A stretch of 64,000 bases of DNA from Nostoc sp. MS1 (GTDB lineage Bacteria; Cyanobacteriota; Cyanobacteriia; Cyanobacteriales; Nostocaceae): NCBI RefSeq assembly GCF_019976755.1, contig NZ_AP023441.1, forward strand, positions 6,755,501 through 6,819,500. The letters are read 5' to 3'. Positions within the stretch are counted from its first letter, which is position 1; every line of letters starts with the position of its first letter. A program made the position numbers and the translations under genes. The notes under the pieces were generated by a model that worked only from the letters and a program-made list of their open reading frames with translations, searched no databases and was not told the origin of the DNA. Below are positions 53,273 to 63,162 of this stretch, in pieces.

Positions 53273-54724
53273 ATGGAGGTTAAAAAGCAAAATAAACTAT
53301 TTCGCCAGAAATCTCTGGATAGATTAGAAAAATTGTCTTCCCCTGAAGGCATTGATCATCTTGTACGTGTAGTTAGTCCTCAAAGTTGGTTACTCGGAAT
53401 TTCGTTGAGTGTGCTAGGTTTACTAGCAATATCATGGGCATTTTTTGGGCGTATTCCTATTACTGTAGCTGGGCAAGGTGTACTGATTCATCCACGGAAA
53501 GTAGTTGATTTGCAATCTACAGCTAGTGGACAGGTGATAGAGATGAAAGTTCGTGTTGGTCAGGATGTGAAGCAAGGTGATCTACTCGCAATAGTTGACC
53601 AAACTGAATTAAAAAAACAGTTACAGCAACAACGCACCAAACTTTTAGAACTAACAGAACAAAATTTAGCTCAGAGTGAACTACAACAACGTCGTGCTAG
53701 TCAAGAACAACTGCTTGTACAACAAGAACGTCTAGGAATACAGCAAAAAATCGAGCAGTTACAAACAATCACACCTGCACTTGTTCAGCAAGAACTATTT
53801 GCTATTCATCAGCGACGGGTGTCGATAGAGCAGAATTTGAAATCCCTGCAAAACATTTCTCCTGAACTTCAGGAACGCTTAAATAAACGCCAGAGTTTAC
53901 AAAATGCTGGAGCTATATCTGATGATTTGCTCTTAGAAGCGAAACAAACATATATAGATAATCTCAAGCAAATTTCGCAAATGCAGGCGGATTTAAAAGA
54001 CCTAGATGTTCGCCAATTGACAATTCAAAAATCTCTAAAAGAAAATGCTAATCAAATTTTGGATTTGCAAACGCGCTCTAGAGCATTAGATACTAGAACT
54101 ACGCAATTGCAGCAACAAGATTTAGAAACAGCAACAACTAGATTAAATAAATTGCAAGATGTGAAGCGGGAGATAGCCCGATTAGAATTACAACTACAAG
54201 GCAAAAGCGAAATCCGCAGCAAATATAATGGACGGGTGTTAGAACTAGCGACATCAGCTGGGCAAGTTCTCAATCCAGGTGTGCGTTTAGGTTCTATTGA
54301 TGTTGCCGATGCCAATAGTAAGATATTAGCTTTAGTTTATTTACCAATTCAAGAAGGTAAAAAAGTCAAACCTGGGATGTCTATAGAGGTCACACCAGAT
54401 ACCGTACAACGCGCCCGTTTTGGTGGCATTGTAGGTAGAGTGAGTCAGGTTTCACCATTTCCCGATAGTAGACAAGGCGCAATTAGTTTAGTAGGTAATG
54501 CAGAGATTGTAGATAAATTATTGCGTGGACAAACTGCATTGGGAATGTTTGTGGAATTGCAGAAAGACTCCACTACTTTTAGTGGTTATCGTTGGTCGTC
54601 TTCGTCAGGGCCACAATTACAAATAACACCAGGAACAACAGTCAATGGACGCATCACGGTCGAAGAACGCGCACCCATTACATTTATTTTACCTAGTTTG
54701 AAGTCTACAACGGGACTGGACTAA
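53273..54724 (+). CDS. HlyD-type adaptor (NHLP bacteriocin system secretion protein)
   Basis: A 483-residue periplasmic adaptor. One membrane helix at about 42-62 (LLGISLSVLGLLAISWAFF), then a biotinyl-lipoyl-like half (GQGVLIHPRKVVDLQSTASGQVIEMKVRVGQDVKQGDLLAIVD), a 200-residue coiled-coil hairpin rich in Q, L and E, and the second half-motif (IRSKYNGRVLELATSAGQVLNPG). Length and context with two NHLP-type ABC subunits identify the type. It joins the inner-membrane exporter to the outer membrane. The ABC gene follows after one base. Confidence 0.88.
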   Translation: MEVKKQNKLFRQKSLDRLEKLSSPEGIDHLVRVVSPQSWLLGISLSVLGLLAISWAFFGRIPITVAGQGVLIHPRKVVDLQSTASGQVIEMKVRVGQDVKQGDLLAIVDQTELKKQLQQQRTKLLELTEQNLAQSELQQRRASQEQLLVQQERLGIQQKIEQLQTITPALVQQELFAIHQRRVSIEQNLKSLQNISPELQERLNKRQSLQNAGAISDDLLLEAKQTYIDNLKQISQMQADLKDLDVRQLTIQKSLKENANQILDLQTRSRALDTRTTQLQQQDLETATTRLNKLQDVKREIARLELQLQGKSEIRSKYNGRVLELATSAGQVLNPGVRLGSIDVADANSKILALVYLPIQEGKKVKPGMSIEVTPDTVQRARFGGIVGRVSQVSPFPDSRQGAISLVGNAEIVDKLLRGQTALGMFVELQKDSTTFSGYRWSSSSGPQLQITPGTTVNGRITVEERAPITFILPSLKSTTGLD

Positions 54725-54725
54725 G

Positions 54726-56942
54726 ATGAGCGATCGCACCAAATTTTACCGGAAAGTGAAAACACCACTGGTTCTGCAAATGGAATCTGTAGAATGTGGT
54801 GCAGCTGCTTTAGGGATTATTCTCGCCTACTTCGGTCGCATTGTCCCATTGGCAGAACTACGCCAAGCTTGTGGAGTCTCCCGTGATGGTAGCGGCGCAT
54901 TAGATATTGTCAAAGCAGCTCGACAGTATGGTTTAGTAGCAAAGATATTTAAAAAAGGCATTGCTGCACTCATACAACAACGTCCTCCCTATATTGTATT
55001 TTGGAACTTTAACCATTTTGTCGTCGTAGAAGGGTTCTCTGGTGATGCTTTTTCTGAAAAAACCCGACACAAAAGCCACGTTTGGATTAATGACCCAGCA
55101 ATTGGTCAGCGTCGCGTTTCCTTTCCAGAATTTGATGATGCTTACACAGGCGTAGTCCTGGTTCTAGAACCTGGGCCTGACTTCATCAAAGGTGGGAGTA
55201 AACCTAGTGTAATTCAAAATTTAGCGACCAGACTCCAAGGCTCATACAGCACACTGGCTTACTGTGTATTAATTAGTTTCTTACTAATCATTCCCAGTAT
55301 TACCATACCTGTATGTACTCAAATCTTTGTGGATGAAGTTCTCTTACAAGGACGAGAACATTGGTTGCGGCCTTTAATTTTAGGAATGCTAGTGGTCATT
55401 CTGTTTGAAGGTACTCTAGCTTGGTTACGTTTATTACATTTGCGGCGATTTCGCGTGGTGCTGTCCGTTAAAATGTCTAGTAACTTTCTGTGGCATATAT
55501 TACACTTGCCCATCAATTTTTATAGCCAACGATACGCAGGCGAAGTTGCTAGCCGCCAAATGTTAAATAACAGAGTCGCGCAAGTGCTTTCAGGACAACT
55601 AGCGACAACTTTGATCGATGCAGTATTGCTGATCATTTATTCATTTATCATGTATCAATATGATACAGTATTAGCCACAACAACAGTATTTTTAGCTATA
55701 GCTAATTTTGTAGTTTTAAAAGGTTTATCACAAAAAAGAATAGCTGCCAGTATTCAACTATCACAGGTACATGGGATGATGACTGGTGTCGGGGTGGGCG
55801 GGCTAAAAAGAATCGAAATGCTCAAAGCCTCTGGATTAGAGTCTGATTTTTTTGCTCGTTGGGCTGGACATCAAGCCAAAGTCATTAATATCCAACAAGA
55901 AGTAGGTATTCCCACCAGATTATTGCAAGTATTACCGATTTTTCTATCTAGCATCGCTTTCATGAGTTTAATTGTCCTTGGTGGCTGGCGAGTCATGAAT
56001 GGTTATCTCAGCATTGGGACATTAATTGCCTTCCAAAGCTTGATGATTAGGTTTATGCAGCCAATTAATGGTTTAGTCGAAATGGGTAGTACATTGCAAG
56101 AATTAGTTGGTGATATTGATCGCTTAGAAGATGTTTTGAGTAATCCTATGGATCAGAATTGTCAGCTAAGTCACAAAGAGCAAGTGCGAGAATTTGCCGA
56201 CTCAATAGATTTCTTGACCGATATCGAGTTAGAAAACATTACTTTTGGTTATAACAAAGCAGCCGCGCCTTTAATTGAAAATTTTAATTTATCGCTGACA
56301 CCTGGTAAAACTGTAGCGATTGTTGGTGCTAGTGGTTCGGGAAAATCTACTGTGGCTCGTTTAGTTGCTGGTTTATACGAACCTTGGGATGGTCAAGTCT
56401 TAATTAACGGACGATCGCGGCACTCTATCCCCAAGTATGTATTATATGAAGATTTAACAATGGTGGAGCAGGAGATTTTCTTATTTACAGGTACAGTGCG
56501 GGATAATTTGACCTTATGGAATCACACTGTTGACCAGGAAACCTTAGCTTCTGCCTGCCAAGACGCAGAAATCGCAGATACTATATTGGCTCTACCGGGT
56601 GGCTACAATGCCGAAATTTTAGAAGGGGGATTAAACCTGAGTGGTGGCGAACGCCAGCGATTGGAGATTGCGCGATCGCTTGTTAGTGAACCAAAGATTT
56701 TAATTCTCGATGAAGCAACAAGTGCGCTTGATCCACAAACTGAACGCAGAGTCATGGAGAACTTGCGCCATCGGGGTTGTGCTTGTTTAATTGTCGCCCA
56801 TCGTCTCAGTGCAATTCGGGATTGTGATGAGATTATTGTATTACAAGCAGGTCAAGTGGTGGAACGAGGCACTCATCCCGAATTATGGCAACAGCAAGGG
56901 GTTTATGCCGCATTAATTAGAAGTGAGGGAGATTCTCTCTAG
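54726..56942 (+). CDS. NHLP-type ABC exporter with C39 peptidase domain
   Basis: A 738-residue peptidase/permease/ATPase. The C39 cysteine peptidase (1-150) has Cys24 (VECGAAA), His97 (NHFVVVEG) and Asp123 (INDPAIG) and cuts leader peptides, usually after a double glycine. A six-helix ABC membrane domain follows (about 165-460). The ATPase has Walker A GASGSGKSTVARL, signature LSGGERQRLEIAR and Walker B ILILDEATSALD. In the NHLP class the substrates are peptides with long nitrile-hydratase-like or Nif11-like leaders. No such precursor gene is seen next to it. Confidence 0.9.
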   Translation: MSDRTKFYRKVKTPLVLQMESVECGAAALGIILAYFGRIVPLAELRQACGVSRDGSGALDIVKAARQYGLVAKIFKKGIAALIQQRPPYIVFWNFNHFVVVEGFSGDAFSEKTRHKSHVWINDPAIGQRRVSFPEFDDAYTGVVLVLEPGPDFIKGGSKPSVIQNLATRLQGSYSTLAYCVLISFLLIIPSITIPVCTQIFVDEVLLQGREHWLRPLILGMLVVILFEGTLAWLRLLHLRRFRVVLSVKMSSNFLWHILHLPINFYSQRYAGEVASRQMLNNRVAQVLSGQLATTLIDAVLLIIYSFIMYQYDTVLATTTVFLAIANFVVLKGLSQKRIAASIQLSQVHGMMTGVGVGGLKRIEMLKASGLESDFFARWAGHQAKVINIQQEVGIPTRLLQVLPIFLSSIAFMSLIVLGGWRVMNGYLSIGTLIAFQSLMIRFMQPINGLVEMGSTLQELVGDIDRLEDVLSNPMDQNCQLSHKEQVREFADSIDFLTDIELENITFGYNKAAAPLIENFNLSLTPGKTVAIVGASGSGKSTVARLVAGLYEPWDGQVLINGRSRHSIPKYVLYEDLTMVEQEIFLFTGTVRDNLTLWNHTVDQETLASACQDAEIADTILALPGGYNAEILEGGLNLSGGERQRLEIARSLVSEPKILILDEATSALDPQTERRVMENLRHRGCACLIVAHRLSAIRDCDEIIVLQAGQVVERGTHPELWQQQGVYAALIRSEGDSL

Positions 56943-56950
56943 GAGGAGCA

Positions 56951-59173
56951 GTGTTAGAAGGGTTACATAGAAAACAAAAACAGGCTAAAAAATCACGCCA
57001 GCAACGCTTAGAAAAACTTAATCAACAAGTTCTCCAAACAGCTTGGCAAGAATTAGCTGCGCCTCTGGAATCTCCATCTAATTTTTATCCTATTACTAAT
57101 GTTGAGTGTGATGACCCTTTATTAGTAGCTGCACAGGTGGTAGGAAAAAGCATGGGTTTAGAAATTGTCCAGCCGCCACCCTCAGAAGATACCAGTCACC
57201 TCAAAGAACCGTTGAGTGCGATCGCACGAGCTTCTAGATTACGCACCAGGACAGTAATTTTACGTGATAATTGGTGGATGGGGAATTGCCAAGCTTTAGT
57301 GGCTTTTGAAGATGATCACCCTGTAGCCTTAATTCCCAACTCTAGCGATCGCTATGTACTTTTTGACCCCCAAACTGGCACAAGTGAACCTGTGACAGAA
57401 GATGTCGCTATGGGCTTGTCTCCACAAGCTTATATGTTTTACAAGCCATTACCAGACCAACTGTTGACAGCAATTGATATCCTCAAATTTAGTTTTCGTG
57501 ACGCAGGTAAAGATATATTAGCCGTGTTTGTGATTGGTGTGGCTATTTCCTTGTTGGGGATGTTTACATCCTTAGCGATGGGTATTCTCATCGACCAAGT
57601 GATTTTAAACAGTAATCGCAATTTATTATGGCAATTAGGTTTAGGACTTTTGGCTGCTGCTTTGGGGGTAGGTACTTTACAATTAGTGCAGAATTTTACC
57701 CTAATTAAAATAGAAAGCAAAGCAGACTTCTCAACTCAATCTGCTGTTTGGGATCGCGTTTTAAGGCTGAAAATACCTTTTTTCCGACAATACACGGCTG
57801 GAGATTTACATTCACGGGTATCAGTCATTAGCACCATCAGGCGGACTGTGGGTGGTGCAACTATCAGTAGTATATTAAATGCTAGTTTTAGTCTGCTTAA
57901 CTTGGGCATCCTCATCTACTATAGTCTGCCACTGGGCTTGCTGGCTGGCGCAATAGGGGTTTCCATCTTCATAGTGACAATTACTGTTGGTAATCGTAAG
58001 CTCAGTCAATTACGTTTTTTGGAGGACTTGAGAGGGAAAAATTTTGGTTTAACGATTCAACTAATTAATGGCATTTCCAAATTACGTGTAGCTGGCGCAG
58101 AAACTAGAGCTTTTGCTTATTGGAGCCGCAAATATTCACAGCAGCAACGTTTAGAAATTAGTACCCAGACTATCGAAAATAACTTAGCAGTGTTCAATCA
58201 GGTATTAATACCCTTGAGTTTAGCAATCATATACTGCTTTGTCATAGCTGTTTTGCGATCGCAAAGTGATTACTCTTTAGGTCGATTTTTAGCTTTTAAT
58301 GCCGCTTACGCAACTTTTATAGCTGGCATCATTAATTTAAGTAATATTACTAACAGAATTTTAGACATCGTACCTCAATGGGAACGTGCTAAGGGTATTC
58401 TGAGAACTGAACTTGAGGTCATTCCCAACCAAGCTATTGATCCAGGGAAACTATCTGGCAGACTAGCATTAGATCGAGTTAGTTTTCGTTACCGTCAAGA
58501 AGGAACTTTAACACTCAACGCTGTTTCTATTCACGCTGAACCTGGTGAATTTATCGCCATAGTTGGCCCTTCTGGTAGCGGTAAATCTACTTTATTTAGA
58601 CTTTTATTAGGTTTTGAATCTCCCATGTCTGGGAAGGTTTATTACGATAACCAAGATTTGGCAACCCTTGATATTGAGAGAGTACGCCGTCAGCTAGGAG
58701 TAGTATTACAAAATAGTAGTCCCGAAGCCGCTTCTTTGTATGAAAATATTGCTGGTAGTGCTTTAGTTAGTTTAAACGAAGCTTGGGAAGCAGCAGAAAA
58801 TGCCGGGTTAGCTGATGATATCGATGCCATGCCGATGGGGATGAATACTGTTGTTAGTGAGGGAGGTTTGACCCTTTCCGGTGGTCAGCGTCAGCGATTA
58901 ATGATTGCCCGTGCTTTAGTTTTGAAACCACAAATTATTCTCTTTGATGAAGCGACCAGTGCCTTAGACAATCATACACAGGCTATTGTCAGTGCTAGTT
59001 TAGAAAAACTTGCCGTAACTAGGATTGTCATTGCTCACCGTCTCAATACAATTCGTAATGCTGACCGAATTTATGTTTTAGAACATGGTCGTATAGTTCA
59101 ACAAGGTACGTTTACAGAATTAGTTAATCAAGAAGGTTTATTTGCTGAACTTGCTGCTAGACAGATGATTTGA
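56951..59173 (+). CDS. NHLP-type ABC exporter, permease/ATPase subunit
   Basis: A 740-residue half transporter without a peptidase domain. The first 160 residues form the NHLP-specific N-terminal region (WWMGNCQALVAFEDDHPVALI), then a membrane domain (about 175-450) and an ATPase with GPSGSGKSTLFRL, LSGGQRQRLMIAR and IILFDEATSALD. The start is GTG 56951 behind AGGAGGA, 8 bp after the preceding gene. Both ABC proteins are likely to work together as a heterodimer. Complete. Confidence 0.9.
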   Translation: MLEGLHRKQKQAKKSRQQRLEKLNQQVLQTAWQELAAPLESPSNFYPITNVECDDPLLVAAQVVGKSMGLEIVQPPPSEDTSHLKEPLSAIARASRLRTRTVILRDNWWMGNCQALVAFEDDHPVALIPNSSDRYVLFDPQTGTSEPVTEDVAMGLSPQAYMFYKPLPDQLLTAIDILKFSFRDAGKDILAVFVIGVAISLLGMFTSLAMGILIDQVILNSNRNLLWQLGLGLLAAALGVGTLQLVQNFTLIKIESKADFSTQSAVWDRVLRLKIPFFRQYTAGDLHSRVSVISTIRRTVGGATISSILNASFSLLNLGILIYYSLPLGLLAGAIGVSIFIVTITVGNRKLSQLRFLEDLRGKNFGLTIQLINGISKLRVAGAETRAFAYWSRKYSQQQRLEISTQTIENNLAVFNQVLIPLSLAIIYCFVIAVLRSQSDYSLGRFLAFNAAYATFIAGIINLSNITNRILDIVPQWERAKGILRTELEVIPNQAIDPGKLSGRLALDRVSFRYRQEGTLTLNAVSIHAEPGEFIAIVGPSGSGKSTLFRLLLGFESPMSGKVYYDNQDLATLDIERVRRQLGVVLQNSSPEAASLYENIAGSALVSLNEAWEAAENAGLADDIDAMPMGMNTVVSEGGLTLSGGQRQRLMIARALVLKPQIILFDEATSALDNHTQAIVSASLEKLAVTRIVIAHRLNTIRNADRIYVLEHGRIVQQGTFTELVNQEGLFAELAARQMI

Positions 59174-59329
59174 TTCTGGGTATTGTAGTAAAAAAACACA
59201 GAATTAGACCACAATTTATATTGAAAATTATTTCTCGGCTGGGGTAAGTTTAGACATCCTAAGAAGCCGGGTAGATGGATAGCTAGAAAATATCGGCACA
59301 TCCAAAAACATAAAATTTTTTATGAATAA

Positions 59330-59501
59330 GTAGAGACGTTACATATAACGCAATACGGTTCAGTTAAGCTTTTGATCCCCCCTAGCCCCCCTTAAAAAGG
59401 GGGGAACAAGAATCTAAATCCCCCTTTTTAAGGGGGATTTAGGGGTATCTAGAAGAATTGGGTTCTACTAACTGAACCGTATTGACATATAACGTCTTTA
59501 C
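59330..59501. mobile_element. MITE-like inverted-repeat element
   Basis: About 172 bp without ORF. The 16-bp arms CAATACGGTTCAGTTA (59351-59366) and its exact complement (59469-59484) are flanked by imperfect outer arms GTAGAGACGTTACAT and ATATAACGTCTTTAC. Inside are two GC hairpins: CCCCCCTT/AAGGGGGG (59386-59404) and AAATCCCCCTT/AAGGGGGATTT (59416-59440). Such structures are non-autonomous transposon derivatives. It fills most of the 59174-59657 gap. Confidence 0.7.
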
Positions 59502-59657
59502 ATGGTTTTGGGTTTTACACTTGTACCTCATCTACCCAAAATCTGCTGTATCTTTTTACTAAATCTCAACCCTAGCGATCGCTGCTTCTATGTCTAGCGA
59601 TATAAGTTTGCTTAATTTTGAAATATTAAAGTGGAATATTAATCCAGATAGAAACTT

Positions 59658-59891
59658 ATGGCAACCGAGCAAGAGCTTAAATCTCTTTTTAACAACTTAG
59701 ATCGCGATCAAGACGGAAAAGTCTCCATTAATGAGCTTTTTTTAAGTCCTGGCTTAAGTGCAGTCATCTCATCAGAAACAAATACCAATAGTCCGCAAGA
59801 ATTACTAGCACAGTATGATACAGACGATGATGGTAATATTATTTATGAAGAGTTAAAGCAAGCAGTTAAGAAAGCCAGTAATTTAACGTAG
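59658..59891 (+). CDS. EF-hand calcium-binding protein
   Basis: A 77-residue protein with two EF-hand loops: DRDQDGKVSINE at about 15-26 and DTDDDGNIIYEE at about 54-65, each with the 1-3-5-12 acidic pattern. Without a signal peptide it is likely cytosolic, a small bacterial calmodulin-like protein (calsymin/CSE type). It lies between the exporter operon and the convergent ribD-like gene; any functional link is unproven. Confidence 0.85.
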   Translation: MATEQELKSLFNNLDRDQDGKVSINELFLSPGLSAVISSETNTNSPQELLAQYDTDDDGNIIYEELKQAVKKASNLT

Positions 59892-59926
59892 CACTCAGAA
59901 AACCCAATACCAAATCCACAACAGCT

Positions 59927-59961
59927 AAAATCCCTCTCTAAACCACGCTAGGAGGGATTTT
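59927..59961. terminator. Bidirectional terminator
   Basis: AAAATCCCTC (59927-59936) pairs with GAGGGATTTT (59952-59961); T residues follow on both strands. It separates the convergent EF-hand and RibD-like genes. Confidence 0.75.
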
Positions 59962-60032
59962 ATTCTGAATCAGCGATCGCCTATATTTTTTAAATTATAC
60001 CAATTAAGCAGGTAATTCTTGCCTGGGCTTGT

Positions 60033-61343
60033 TTATGAAAGGATCAGCTTTCGGGTGACGTTTTGGAGACAGATAGTTTGCAGTTTTTCTATGGAAGATT
60101 GAGACAAATATTCAACTGCAATATCTTCGCCCAATCTATTATAGGCAAAAGGATACATCCGCCAGCCTCTACCATATTCTGCGGGAATTTCTAAGCGATT
60201 TTCCCTACCACCACCAATAGTTGGTGCAGTAAATGTATGAGCTATATCAATCATGGCATTTTTAAAGAATAAGGATAGCAACCTGGGGCCGCCTTCAATC
60301 ATCACACTTTGTATACAGCGTCCTACCATTGCTGTTACCTGTTGAGATGCCAAAACTTCAGCTAACCAAGTAGTCGGTTCTACAGCCGCAGGCATAGGCA
60401 GAATATGAACATGAGATAATTTCTGAATCTGTTGCACAATAACTGTGTCTACTTGATCTAAAACTGTCTGTTCTATAATCAACAGCACAGGAGCTAAATT
60501 AGAGAAAGTATTTTTGTAAAAATCATCAGAGATACTGGTGAAAGATTGGAAAATCCGACCACGGGGGTCAAAAATTACTCTGACTGGATGGCGATTGTGA
60601 GGTAAGGCACAATTACGTACTGTTAAAGATGGTTTATCAGCGATCGCAGTTCCTGCACCTACCATAATTGCATCATACTTTTGCCGCAGCCAGTGAGTAT
60701 AAGCACGGGATTCATCACCAGAAATCCACTTGGACTGACCATTATCGTAAGCCAGTTGACCATCTAATGTCTGCGCCCATTTACCAATAAAAATAGTCCG
60801 TTGTAACAATTGGGAAAGTAGAAAAGGTGTATGCCAAGCTAAAAGTTCATTTTCCAACACGCCTGTAATTACATCCACGCCAGATGCTTGCAATAAGCGG
60901 ATACCATTACCATTAACTAAGGGATTAGGATCAGCAATCCCAATAACGCATTTTTCAAAACCACATGATTTCACGAGATGGACGCATGGTGGCTGCTTAC
61001 CAAAATGAGAACAAGGTTCTAAGGTGATGTAAATGGTTGCACCTTGGAGTAAACTGCGATCGCTCACACTTTCAATTGCTACTCTTTCTGCATGACGATT
61101 ACCGTAGCTTTCTGTCGCGCCTTGAGCAATTAACTGATTATTTTTGACAATCACACAACCCACAGCCGGATTAGGACTGGTGATCCCAATACTTTGCATA
61201 GCGCATTGCAATGCTCTTTGCATCCAGTATTCATGGCTGTTGACTCCAGATACAACAGGTAGATGTATTTGATGAGCTAAATCATCAGTTAGAGTGTGTC
61301 TGATAATCCCACCACTGCCAAAACCAGCCGCCAAAGTGATCAT
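60033..61343 (-). CDS. ribD: RibD-type pyrimidine deaminase/reductase, ToxE-like
   Basis: About 436 residues. The zinc deaminase domain has HAERVAIES and EPCSHFGKQPPCVHL; the reductase domain follows (WAQTLDGQLAYDNGQSKWISG, DAIMVGAGTAIADKP, SVMIEGGPRLLSLFF). It deaminates and reduces the ribosylated diaminopyrimidine made by GTP cyclohydrolase II. ATG 61343 is chosen because GGAG stands 9 nt upstream; a TTG at 61358 overlaps that site. The first 40 residues precede the usual RibD start. Gene order after a GTP cyclohydrolase II and a WD40 gene fits ToxE of toxoflavin biosynthesis. It could alternatively serve riboflavin synthesis. Confidence 0.85.
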   Translation of the reverse strand: MITLAAGFGSGGIIRHTLTDDLAHQIHLPVVSGVNSHEYWMQRALQCAMQSIGITSPNPAVGCVIVKNNQLIAQGATESYGNRHAERVAIESVSDRSLLQGATIYITLEPCSHFGKQPPCVHLVKSCGFEKCVIGIADPNPLVNGNGIRLLQASGVDVITGVLENELLAWHTPFLLSQLLQRTIFIGKWAQTLDGQLAYDNGQSKWISGDESRAYTHWLRQKYDAIMVGAGTAIADKPSLTVRNCALPHNRHPVRVIFDPRGRIFQSFTSISDDFYKNTFSNLAPVLLIIEQTVLDQVDTVIVQQIQKLSHVHILPMPAAVEPTTWLAEVLASQQVTAMVGRCIQSVMIEGGPRLLSLFFKNAMIDIAHTFTAPTIGGGRENRLEIPAEYGRGWRMYPFAYNRLGEDIAVEYLSQSSIEKLQTICLQNVTRKLILS

Positions 61344-61416
61344 TGCAAAATGCTCCAAAATTCAAAATTAACAATTGCCTCATCTTCCTCATCTCCTCTG
61401 CGCTCCAGCTACACCT

Positions 61417-63102
61417 TCACTCCGCAGAAATAACGTATAATTTACCGTCGTAAGAGCTAGCTATAAAAGTATGAGGTTTTGCACCTGCGGTAATTGCAGA
61501 AATACCTGCGGCTGTAGGACGAACGACGCGAATCCAAGTTTTTTGTGCTACATCAAAGATAGCGACTGTACCTGTGTAGTTACCTGTAGCGATATATGCA
61601 CCATCTGGTGAACTCGCTATACATTTAATCGAGTTTTTATGAGGTGTGGCAAATATTTCTACCTGATTTCCATTCCATAGTCGTAGTTTGAGGTCACGGC
61701 TAATACTAGCAAAACAATTTGCACCTATAGCCGTACAACCATTAGCAATACGGTCATGAGCATTTTCTATACGTGAAATACATTCAAAGTCTAAGATGCC
61801 ATGAAATGCAGCTGCACCTGTGGCGCAGACCGAAAAAATCCTCTCTCCTGCTGCGCTTACACCTTTAACTGCGTTGTTGTGCAGTTGAATAGTTGCAACA
61901 AGATTAATTTCACCATGCTCATTTTGCTGAAATACTAGACCTTCCCCAGTGTACGCACCGATAATTGCATGTGGTATGCCGTCTTTGACAAATGTAGCAC
62001 CGCAGTTGAGGGGAGAATGGTGTTGGTAAATTGTTTTGCCGTTGACAGCATTAAAAACTATGCCTAATTGTCCACCAGTCAAGACTGTATCGCCAAATGG
62101 TAAGAGAAAATTACATAAACTGCCTAACTCAGCAATTGGCTGACCATCACGAAAGACAATACCTGCATCACCAACAGTATAAGTTTGATGATGGGCATAA
62201 GCTACAGCATTGAGGCTAATATCAGGTTCTATACCATTAACGTCCCAAACATTTGCGCTGTAGTCGTAAGTGGCAAAAGTCGAACCAAAAGTTCCAAACA
62301 CTAATTTCGTGTCACTAAAAAAGGCGCAAGAGCGAGGCCAGACAACACTGGGTAAGTCTGCACAGCAGATTTTAGTTAAACTAGCTTCTGGACTGACTGA
62401 CCAAATGATTAGTTTGCGGTCATAGCTGAGGCTGACTAACAGACGTTTTGCTTCATTATAAATAAGTCTTTTAATACCTGCATTGTGGGCTGGGATATGG
62501 CTGATACCAGTGCTAGCGATCGCAGATATTTTTCCTTCGTCATCGCCTGCAAAAATTACACCACTTTGGGTAATGACAATCGTATCAGTTTCCACGCCAC
62601 TTAAGTCGATGGTTTCAATAAGTTCGCCAGTTAGTGTGTTCCATCTGCGAACCGTACCATCATCACTACTAGAAATTAAATAACAACCGTTGCTTTCCCA
62701 AGTTACTGAAATGACATCGGCTTCGTGTCCTTGCAAAGTTGACTTAATTGTCCCGTCTAGACCGAATATTTTAATTGTGCGATCGCGGGAACAAGTCGCA
62801 ATTAAATCACCTTTTGAGTTAAATGCAGCCATTTCCACATCATCACTATGACCCGCTAATACAGCCTGTAATCGCATAGTAGGCACTTCCCACAGGCGTG
62901 CTGTGTAGTCACTGCTAGCACTGACCAAATATTTGCCATCAGGACTAAAGGCGCACTGATTAGCTAAATGATCATGATAAGAACGATGAATTGGCGTTTT
63001 TGTACTACCATCCCACAGCACAACTAAGTTGTCATAACCTGCTGTTGCCACGTATTTATCTTGATAAGCAGTAATTCCACTAATAGGGCCATAATGTTTC
63101 AT
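61417..63102 (-). CDS. WD40-repeat protein, ToxC-like
   Basis: A 561-residue protein made of WD40 blades. The clearest are at the start (YDNLVVLWDGS, SDYTARLWEVP, SRDRTIKIFGLDG, DDGTVRRWNTL) and the end (SRDLKLRLWNGN, GNYTGTVAIFDVA); the middle is more diverged. There is no signal peptide or enzymatic domain. Placed 60 bp after a GTP cyclohydrolase II and 73 bp before a RibD-like gene, it matches ToxC, the WD-repeat protein of the toxoflavin operon, in context and length. Its exact role in that pathway is not known to me; a scaffold or a catalyst of the ring steps is possible. Confidence 0.8.
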   Translation of the reverse strand: MKHYGPISGITAYQDKYVATAGYDNLVVLWDGSTKTPIHRSYHDHLANQCAFSPDGKYLVSASSDYTARLWEVPTMRLQAVLAGHSDDVEMAAFNSKGDLIATCSRDRTIKIFGLDGTIKSTLQGHEADVISVTWESNGCYLISSSDDGTVRRWNTLTGELIETIDLSGVETDTIVITQSGVIFAGDDEGKISAIASTGISHIPAHNAGIKRLIYNEAKRLLVSLSYDRKLIIWSVSPEASLTKICCADLPSVVWPRSCAFFSDTKLVFGTFGSTFATYDYSANVWDVNGIEPDISLNAVAYAHHQTYTVGDAGIVFRDGQPIAELGSLCNFLLPFGDTVLTGGQLGIVFNAVNGKTIYQHHSPLNCGATFVKDGIPHAIIGAYTGEGLVFQQNEHGEINLVATIQLHNNAVKGVSAAGERIFSVCATGAAAFHGILDFECISRIENAHDRIANGCTAIGANCFASISRDLKLRLWNGNQVEIFATPHKNSIKCIASSPDGAYIATGNYTGTVAIFDVAQKTWIRVVRPTAAGISAITAGAKPHTFIASSYDGKLYVISAE

Positions 63103-63162
63103 AATTTTTCATTCCCGATTTTCAACAGCGAACTTTTGTTTTTAATATTTAATAATTAAGAG

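Noticed and set aside
59658..59891. EF-hand protein as the cargo of the NHLP exporter
   Set aside because: No leader or double-glycine site, and it lies 480 bp away behind a MITE-like element.
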